From positions 1-27,747 of the forward strand of contig CALCGX010000027.1 of NCBI GenBank assembly GCA_937901225.1: DNA of 27,747 nt, given 5' to 3'. The first letter of the stretch is position 1. Each line of letters opens with the position of its first letter. This document shows, piece by piece, positions 22,527-27,747 of this stretch. The notes below the pieces were generated by a model, which did no database searches, had not been told where the DNA came from, and saw only the letters and a program-made list of their open reading frames with translations. The translations under genes and the position numbers were made by a program. The stretch is from an uncultured Bacteroidales bacterium. Lineage in GTDB: Bacteria; Bacteroidota; Bacteroidia; Bacteroidales; Paludibacteraceae.

Positions 22527-23783
22527 TTATTCTTCAAATTCTGCTGCGAGGATAGCGATTACTTCATCGATGGTCTCCTCTTCGAGGTCAACACGCTTGA
22601 TCAACTCAGCACGTTCTACACCCAAGACAGCTTTTGCAGTATCCAAACCGATAGCTTTGAAAGCATCCAATACCCATTGATCGATTTCGTCGTTAAACTC
22701 GTCCAAATAGATATCCTCATTGTCTGCCTCGTCCATCTCGCGATAAACATCGATTTGATAACCAGTGAGCATGCTCGCCAACTTGATGTTGTAACCACCT
22801 TTACCAATGGCCAAAGACACCTCATCTGGTTGTAAATATACATCCACTTTCTTCTCCTCCTCGTTCACAGTCATTGATGAGATCTTAGCAGGAGCCAAAG
22901 CACGTTGGATATAGAGGTTGATGTTTGATGTATAGTGGATTACGTCGATGTTCTCGTTGCGCAACTCACGCACGATACCATGAATACGCGCGCCTTTTAT
23001 ACCTACGCATGCGCCCACGGGGTCAATGCGATCATCAAATGACTCTACAGCCACCTTAGCACGTTCACCTGGGATACGGGCGATATTCTTGATAGCAATC
23101 AGTCCATCATGAACCTCAGGCACCTCTTGCTCGAAAAGACGTTGCAAGAACAATGGCGAAGTACGTGAAAGAATGATCTTTGGATTTTGATTTTTGTTAT
23201 CCACTTGTACCACCACCGCACGAACGGTGTCACCCTTGCGATAGAAGTCAGTTGGGATTTGGTTTTGTTTTGGCAAGTAGAGTTCGTTGCCTTCTTCGTC
23301 AAGGAGCAACATCTCCTTCTTCCATACCTGATACAACTCGCCACTTACTACTTGACCCAACATCTCGCTGTAGCGCAAATAGAGGTTCTCCTTTTGGAGG
23401 TCGAGGATACGGCTTGCTAAGGTTTGACGAAGGTTCAAGATCATACGACGACCAAACGAAGAGAACTCAACTTTATCAGTTACTTCCTCACCAATTTCAG
23501 CCTCATCATCAAGTAACAATGCCTCAGTAATACCCACTTGTGTATCTGGGTTTGCCACGTCATCGTCCTCCATTACAAGGCGGTTACGATAGATTTCCAA
23601 ATCACCTTTGTCTGGGTTGATAATCACGTCGTAGTTCGCATCTGTACCATACATTTTGGTAATCACATTGCGGAACGAATCCTCCAACACGTTAATAAAC
23701 GTTTGTCGGTCAATGTTTTTGAGTTCTTTGAACTCTGAAAAAATGTCAATCAAATTGATTGAATCTTGTTTTTTTACTGCCAT
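22527..23783 (-). CDS. nusA: Transcription termination/antitermination factor NusA
   Basis: 418 residues. NusA binds RNA polymerase and affects pausing, termination and antitermination. N-terminal domain at ~1-130 (SINLIDIFSEFKELKNIDRQTFINVLEDSFRNVI), S1 domain at ~135-200 (GQVVSGELYQVWKKEMLLL...YRKGDTVRAVVVQVD), then KH1 and KH2 with PRIPGER-type IARIPGERAKVAVES, DPVGACVGIKGARIHGIVREL and EVSLAIGKGGYNIKLASMLTGY. The C-terminal acidic repeats of E. coli NusA are mostly missing, normal for this phylum. It lies between rimP and infB, the conserved order. Confidence 0.97.
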   Translation of the reverse strand: MAVKKQDSINLIDIFSEFKELKNIDRQTFINVLEDSFRNVITKMYGTDANYDVIINPDKGDLEIYRNRLVMEDDDVANPDTQVGITEALLLDDEAEIGEEVTDKVEFSSFGRRMILNLRQTLASRILDLQKENLYLRYSEMLGQVVSGELYQVWKKEMLLLDEEGNELYLPKQNQIPTDFYRKGDTVRAVVVQVDNKNQNPKIILSRTSPLFLQRLFEQEVPEVHDGLIAIKNIARIPGERAKVAVESFDDRIDPVGACVGIKGARIHGIVRELRNENIDVIHYTSNINLYIQRALAPAKISSMTVNEEEKKVDVYLQPDEVSLAIGKGGYNIKLASMLTGYQIDVYREMDEADNEDIYLDEFNDEIDQWVLDAFKAIGLDTAKAVLGVERAELIKRVDLEEETIDEVIAILAAEFEE

Positions 23784-23818
23784 TTCTTATTTTGTTTTAA
23801 TTTTATTCGAGTAAAGAC

Positions 23819-23841
23819 TTTAAGGACATCAAAGTCCTTAA
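23819..23841 (-). promoter_or_regulatory. Hairpin in the rimP-nusA gap
   Basis: TTAAGGAC (23819-23826 region) pairs with GTCCTTAA (23834-23841), loop of ~6. It overlaps the rimP stop codon. It could be an mRNA processing or pause site, or a weak terminator; no T-run of length follows on the - strand. Confidence 0.5.
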
Positions 23842-24305
23842 AATTTCAAGTCATATTTGGTGTATTTCACCGCGTTGTATGCGAAGGTAAGCGTCTGAAT
23901 CTCTTTTTGTTTGCGCTTTTTACCCTCTACAGCGACCATCACTTCGGTGTCAATAGCAAAGCTATCCTCATCCACGCTAACCAAACTGCCACGATACTTT
24001 TTTCCGTCTGCTGCTAGTACTTCCACATCGTGACCAAGATGCTTTTGGTACTGCATTTTAGTCACAAATGGAGCGGTCAGGCTGACACTGCCCACCTCTA
24101 GAGCATAATCCTCTATTCCTTGTGCATCTAGTTGCTCCACCAGATAGTGATTCAATGCTGCACAAAAATCCACATCTACACCTTCCATCTTATCCACCTC
24201 AACTAGGATTTCATTTTGCGCGTTTACATTCAACGTAATCAACTCATAGCCAGTACCTTGCAACTTTTCTGCCACGAGAGTTTGTATTTGTAATTTGTCT
24301 ATCAT
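23838..24305 (-). CDS. rimP: Ribosome maturation factor RimP
   Basis: 155 residues from ATG 24305. The frame is open further upstream to 24458, but the promoter lies at 24364-24394, so the longer version is rejected and MIDKLQIQTLVAEKLQ is taken as the N-terminus, as usual for the family. RimP assists 30S subunit maturation. N-terminal alpha/beta domain (GYELITLNVNAQNEILVEVDKMEGVDVDFCAALNHYLVEQLD) and C-terminal SH3-like domain (GHDVEVLAADGKKYRGSLVSVDEDSF). It shows the typical EVGSVSLTAPF, which corresponds to the family's EVSSPGLDRPL block. First gene of the operon with nusA and infB. Confidence 0.92.
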   Translation of the reverse strand: MIDKLQIQTLVAEKLQGTGYELITLNVNAQNEILVEVDKMEGVDVDFCAALNHYLVEQLDAQGIEDYALEVGSVSLTAPFVTKMQYQKHLGHDVEVLAADGKKYRGSLVSVDEDSFAIDTEVMVAVEGKKRKQKEIQTLTFAYNAVKYTKYDLKF

Positions 24306-24324
24306 AGTCCTATTCCTATAAAAT

Positions 24325-24350
24325 CGAGGGAACCTTTTCGGGTCCCCTCG
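24325..24350 (-). promoter_or_regulatory. 5' leader hairpin of rimP operon
   Basis: Ten-base arms CGAGGGAACC (24325-24334) and GGTCCCCTCG (24341-24350), one G-T wobble in the RNA, loop of 6. It begins only a few bases after the predicted transcription start and lies 20 bases before the ATG. Possible autoregulatory or stabilising element. Confidence 0.65.
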
Positions 24351-24363
24351 TTCATTTCCGCTG

Positions 24364-24394
24364 CAAAGGTAATACTTTTTTTTGATATCAGCAA
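24364..24394 (-). promoter_or_regulatory. Promoter of the rimP-nusA-infB operon
   Basis: On the - strand: TTG (24392-24394), 20-base spacer with TCAAAAAAAAGTAT, TACCTTTG (24364-24371), then CAG. Transcription start near 24358. Confidence 0.88.
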
Positions 24395-24411
24395 ATATTT
24401 TCCTAAAAAAA

Positions 24412-25320
24412 TTAGTCTCGATTGATATTTTCGTATGTATCCTGTCGCGTAGGATCAATATCCATCAACAGTTCATACACCATCTTTTTCTCATCTGTAG
24501 TACCACTCTTAAAGATATTAACCAATTCGTCCGATTTTGCATCCAAGAATGTACCCACCAGATAAGTAGCAGGTCTAGCGTTGTATGCCTCTTTGAGCAC
24601 TTTGATATCCTTGGCTATGCGCGCACGACCATTAGCCACATTATTAACCATCTCATCTAAGCCATGGCGGTGATAGTCGTAATAATATGCGCGATATTTC
24701 TTAAACGCTTCGTCCATCAGATTATTGGTCAAGGCATAGCGATTACGATTGCTCTCAAAGGCTTTCCAGCCCACCATCTCAGCATTATCAAGCGATGCTG
24801 ATTGCGCTGAAGTGACAATATCCTCGCATACTTGAAAATATGGTGTACCACCCAGTTTAGCAAATGAATCCATATCATGTCCAATAATCAGATAACAATA
24901 ATACGCCACCATCGCGGTCAGATTGCTAGTAAATGTATTGGGTTGAAACTCCATTCGGTCATACTCCTGATAAGTAAAGGTAAAATTAGCATCCTTAATA
25001 TTCAGGGTCGGTGTAGTATAAGTAGTTCCAAATACTGGTCGGCGACTTTGACATGTAAACTCGCAGACGAACATATTATCCTGTACGCTTTTTACTACAA
25101 TCATCATGCTACATTCAATTCTTTCCTTTTCTTGGAATGTCATATTGGTCCATCGTTGCGTATTGACGAACTCTTCCATGCTCTGTTGTAGCGTATTAAA
25201 TACCGCTTTGTTGGATCCTTGCACTTGTTCCGAATTGATGCTGATGGTGCATTTCAGTTCTTGTGCCCCCAACGATATACTCATAGCCATTAAGGCTACT
25301 ACACATGCTACGTATCTCAT
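24412..25320 (-). CDS. DUF4835 family protein, PorD-like type IX secretion component
   Basis: 302 residues. Signal peptide at ~1-19 (MRYVACVVALMAMSISLGA), then a compact soluble protein: QELKCTISINSEQVQGSNKAVFNTLQQSMEEFVNTQRWTN is the N-terminal family block. Typical central blocks are FTFTYQEYDRMEFQPNTFTSNLTAMVAYYCYLIIGHDMDSFAKLGG and the later helical AYNARPATYLVGTFLDAKSDELVNIF. From memory, the DUF4835 family is named PorD in current databases and is linked to type IX secretion, fitting porU/porV elsewhere in this window. Its stop lies inside the predicted rimP promoter zone region, close to it. Its ATG directly abuts the DUF4831 stop. Confidence 0.85.
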   Translation of the reverse strand: MRYVACVVALMAMSISLGAQELKCTISINSEQVQGSNKAVFNTLQQSMEEFVNTQRWTNMTFQEKERIECSMMIVVKSVQDNMFVCEFTCQSRRPVFGTTYTTPTLNIKDANFTFTYQEYDRMEFQPNTFTSNLTAMVAYYCYLIIGHDMDSFAKLGGTPYFQVCEDIVTSAQSASLDNAEMVGWKAFESNRNRYALTNNLMDEAFKKYRAYYYDYHRHGLDEMVNNVANGRARIAKDIKVLKEAYNARPATYLVGTFLDAKSDELVNIFKSGTTDEKKMVYELLMDIDPTRQDTYENINRD

Positions 25321-26360
25321 TACTGAATGGATAATATATTACCTGTTTGTTGATTAAAATGAATGATTGGTGCTGGCTTGTTTAAGAACAATTCTTGTGC
25401 CAATGGAACAGCTACTCCCAATTGTGCCACCAGATATTGCTCGTTGCATAGTTCTTGATTTTGATATTCAATGCTCACTTGTGCCCTTCCTGGTAGATTG
25501 TAGTATATTTGCGATGGCAATGGTGCTTTGCTATTTTGCTCCACTACCTCTTGCAAGGCTTGTTTTGTTGCCTTCAGCGTGAGATAGATAGGCTCACCAC
25601 TCAAGTCATCTTTGCCCACCACCCCGCTATGTTGCGACAAACGACAGATCACTTCGCGCTCTACGCTCTGTGTAGGAGTGTAAATGAATGTATGCGTCAG
25701 ATGCTCCACCTCAATCTTCCCCACAAAGAGTTCCACCAAGCGTTGCTCTTGTTCTGCTAGTTGGTCCAATACCAACCGCATGGCATCACCATCAGCGGGC
25801 GCATGTTCCACATCACCCGCCAAGATATTGAGGCGTGTTTCGCGGATGCGATAGATCATCTTCGCTGCTCCCTCTGCCATCTTTGCAGTGGATCCAGCCA
25901 TAAACTGTTCTTCCAACAAAGGCATCAGCGTGCTTGAATTTTTAATTTTAAGTTTGGAGTTATGAATTTTGTTTTTTGAATTAGGGATACTATCCGCTCC
26001 TATATTATACCCCAACAATCTGCCATCTTCGCTCAAGGTAAGTTTTTGTGTTTGCACACCTTTTTGTGGCGTTACTTTGTAAGCACGCTCGGTGTCTGCT
26101 GTGGTATATTGCTCAACGGTGAGATCTGTCAATTGGTAGTTGATTCGCTCTTCCACCACCACATCCTGTGCGCCCAGGTAGCGTTCTGCGTATTGGTAGA
26201 ACACGCCTGGAGTGTATTTCACCATATCGTAGTTCAACGTAATGGTTAAAGCAGTTTTGGGCATGTAATACACCACTGCCACTTCATTCTCATGCAACAC
26301 TTGTGCCATAGCCGTATGACACAAGACAGCGAGCAATATGCTCAATAAACTCTTTCTCAT
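25320..26360 (-). CDS. DUF4831 family secreted protein
   Basis: 346 residues from ATG 26360; the open frame extends to 26432, but those 24 residues are basic, come from an AT-rich intergenic repeat and precede the signal peptide (MRKSLLSILLAVLCHTAMAQ). The family is recognised from VVYYMPKTALTITLNYDMVKYTPGVFYQYAERYLGAQDVV and the YKVTPQKGVQTQKLTLSEDGRLLGYN block. Function unknown. A segment of ~17 residues, NSKNKIHNSKLKIKNSS, interrupts the alignable sequence; its DNA (about 25935-25985) is AT-rich and looks like intergenic repeat sequence that has entered the frame without disrupting it. The gene overlaps the DUF4835 gene by one base. Confidence 0.85.
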   Translation of the reverse strand: MRKSLLSILLAVLCHTAMAQVLHENEVAVVYYMPKTALTITLNYDMVKYTPGVFYQYAERYLGAQDVVVEERINYQLTDLTVEQYTTADTERAYKVTPQKGVQTQKLTLSEDGRLLGYNIGADSIPNSKNKIHNSKLKIKNSSTLMPLLEEQFMAGSTAKMAEGAAKMIYRIRETRLNILAGDVEHAPADGDAMRLVLDQLAEQEQRLVELFVGKIEVEHLTHTFIYTPTQSVEREVICRLSQHSGVVGKDDLSGEPIYLTLKATKQALQEVVEQNSKAPLPSQIYYNLPGRAQVSIEYQNQELCNEQYLVAQLGVAVPLAQELFLNKPAPIIHFNQQTGNILSIQ

Positions 26361-26421
26361 AATATTTCTTATTGTTTGTCTCGGCTTACGCCTCAAACGA
26401 TTATTTTTTTTAATTCTTAAT

Positions 26422-27141
26422 TCATAATTCACTCCATATCTCCCATGCTCTATCGGCTTGGATATGCAACATTTCCAATCCGTTTTTCACCCTACACCCT
26501 TGTTTTTGCCCCATGCGCAAGAAGCGCGTCATTTCGGGGTTGTAGATACAGTCATAGAGCAAATGTGCCTCGCCGAGCAATTGGTATGGTATATTAGGCA
26601 TCTCATGCTCATAGGGATGCATTCCCAGCGGTGTACAGTTGACGATGATTGTATGCTGCTTGATAATCGCTTCTGTCAAATCCTCATACCCTATCACATT
26701 GGTATTGGGATTGCGGCTCACAAACGTATACCCAATTCCCATTTGCTTGAGTGCATAAGCAATTGCTTTGCTTACGCCTCCCGTCCCCAGCAGCAATGCC
26801 TGTTCATTGCCTTGTATTAGCGGCATCAAACTATCTCTAAAGCCGAGCCAATCAGTGTTGTAACCTTTGCCATGATGCACCACATTCACCGCCCCTATCG
26901 CACGTGCCGTTTCATCCAATGCGGTCAGATACGGTATGATTTCCTCCTTATAGGGATAGGTTACGTTCATCCCGTCTAGTATCTGCAACAATGGTAGTAC
27001 TTCCTCTATCGCATCGATCTGTAACGCCTGATACGTCGCAGGCACATGTTCCAAGGCAAACTTATCCGTGAAGTATTGCTCCGAAAAGGAATGTCCTAAC
27101 GGCTTACCGATTATACCATATTGTGATTTACAATCTGACAA
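26422..27141 (-). CDS. aroE: Shikimate dehydrogenase
   Basis: 239 residues, shorter than E. coli AroE (272) but normal for Bacteroidota. It reduces 3-dehydroshikimate with NADPH. The shikimate site is in YGIIGKPLGHSFS (residues 8-20), the catalytic Lys65 in NVTYPYKE, and Asp97 in YNTDWLGF. The nucleotide-binding loop is LLGTGGVSKAIAYAL, and the fold ends in NGLEMLHIQADRAWEIW. The first codon is TTG at 27141, since no ATG or GTG in frame precedes YGIIG; the leading residues (MSDCKSQ) come from AT-rich sequence, so the true start might differ slightly. It ends 62 bases before the DUF4831 start and follows tilS. Confidence 0.93.
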   Translation of the reverse strand: MSDCKSQYGIIGKPLGHSFSEQYFTDKFALEHVPATYQALQIDAIEEVLPLLQILDGMNVTYPYKEEIIPYLTALDETARAIGAVNVVHHGKGYNTDWLGFRDSLMPLIQGNEQALLLGTGGVSKAIAYALKQMGIGYTFVSRNPNTNVIGYEDLTEAIIKQHTIIVNCTPLGMHPYEHEMPNIPYQLLGEAHLLYDCIYNPEMTRFLRMGQKQGCRVKNGLEMLHIQADRAWEIWSEL

Positions 27142-27172
27142 TTTACAAACTATAATTTGATACTTTCTTATC

Positions 27173-27747
27173 TCAACCTTCGCCTCGAACGATTATCTCA
27201 AATTTTCCTTTCTTAAGCACAGCTTTATGCGAATGTGAGTAGAATGTTTTTCCTCCAACCCCTTTGGTTTGTGCATCATACATCTTATCCACTTCTGCAA
27301 AGCCATAATCTTTTAGTTCTTCGTACAGCCTTACTTTGCCAGCGGCTTTGGTATCCTGCCCGTCCAGCCAATCCACATACCCCTGCATATGCTCAGCGGT
27401 GGCTGCTATATGTTCTATCTCCGATTGGCTGTAGCCACCCAACGACTCACGCACGGCATTACGCGTAAAGTCCGTATCACTATTGCTAGAATCCTCCACC
27501 CATGCCTTTCCTCGGATATCGTGCAGATAATGCAGTATGTATGCGCGTGTCGTGCACAATAGCGGGCGCACGATAGGTATCTCATTGGGTGCATAGGCAT
27601 TTCTGCTTTTCGCACGCATACCACATAGTCCACGTATCCCGCACCCACGTTTGAGATTCATAATCACTGTTTCCGCTTGGTCGTTTTGATGATGTGCTAC
27701 AGCTATCGCCTCACAGTGTTCCTGCATAGCCAACTCTGCAAACCATT
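27173..27747 (-). CDS. tilS: tRNA(Ile)-lysidine synthase TilS, C-terminal part, 5' truncated
   Basis: About 191 residues are visible; the frame is open at the right edge of the window (WFAELAMQEHC...). TilS modifies the wobble cytidine of the AUA-reading isoleucine tRNA to lysidine. The conserved block IAVAHHQNDQAETVIMNLKRGCGIRGLCGM is complete, followed by VRPLLCTTRAYILHYL and WVEDSSNSDTDFTRNAVRE, both typical of the N-type catalytic domain's end. The PP-loop ATP site lies outside the window. The C-terminal part is shorter than in E. coli. It ends with GEG, from a motif that also occurs at 26379-26404. Confidence 0.92.
   Translation of the reverse strand, partial: WFAELAMQEHCEAIAVAHHQNDQAETVIMNLKRGCGIRGLCGMRAKSRNAYAPNEIPIVRPLLCTTRAYILHYLHDIRGKAWVEDSSNSDTDFTRNAVRESLGGYSQSEIEHIAATAEHMQGYVDWLDGQDTKAAGKVRLYEELKDYGFAEVDKMYDAQTKGVGGKTFYSHSHKAVLKKGKFEIIVRGEG

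Overview
The window is chromosomal DNA from a member of the order Bacteroidales (phylum Bacteroidota). Evidence: genes for type IX secretion (PorU, PorV, a PorD-like protein), Bacteroidota-only families (DUF4831, DUF4835, DUF3990/DUF3791), a TonB-dependent receptor with a carboxypeptidase-regulatory-like N-terminal domain, and promoters of the TTG-N20-TACCTTTG type. The run FAH-like gene, porU, porV, ispF matches, from memory, the Porphyromonas gingivalis PG0025-PG0028 order. The species cannot be named from this sequence. No rRNA, tRNA, insertion sequence or CRISPR array was seen.

Layout. 1-8545 (+): the 3' end of der, then a degenerate fumarylacetoacetate-hydrolase-like gene, porU, porV, ispF, a small secreted protein, aroK, sufE and a DUF2490 outer-membrane protein, closed by a strong bidirectional terminator. 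8643-10343 (-): a Na/phosphate cotransporter with a PhoU-like tail. 10643-15314 (+): a TonB-dependent receptor, a beta-helix lipoprotein and a PhoB/OmpR-type response regulator. 15472-16997 (-): rubrerythrin and a three-gene DUF3791/DUF3990/small-protein operon with ATGA overlaps, which resembles a toxin-antitoxin unit. 17423-18514 (-): a PEGA-domain secreted protein. 18515-19577: about 1 kb without genes, holding a structured RNA with its own promoter and terminator plus several short-period repeats. 19578-24305 (-): the rimP-nusA-infB operon. 24412-27747 (-): DUF4835 (PorD-like), DUF4831, aroE and the 3' part of tilS.

How the genes work together. PorU and PorV are, in studied species, parts of the attachment complex that cleaves the C-terminal sorting domain of type IX cargo at the cell surface; the DUF4835 protein probably belongs to the same system. 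AroK and AroE are two steps of the shikimate pathway. The Na/Pi transporter, TonB receptor, lipoprotein and PhoB-like regulator may form a nutrient (possibly phosphate) uptake group, but this is inferred from position only.

The most unusual material is non-coding: (i) a ~340-nt structured RNA at 18578-18920 that is either a stand-alone ncRNA or an attenuated leader of the PEGA gene; (ii) five intergenic loci carrying exact or near-exact tandem repeats with the same 11-bp period; (iii) a 21-bp-period array with phased T-tracts; (iv) a run of small GC hairpins; (v) a nested inverted repeat between nusA and infB. The best protein-level candidate for an undescribed system is the DUF3791/DUF3990 operon.
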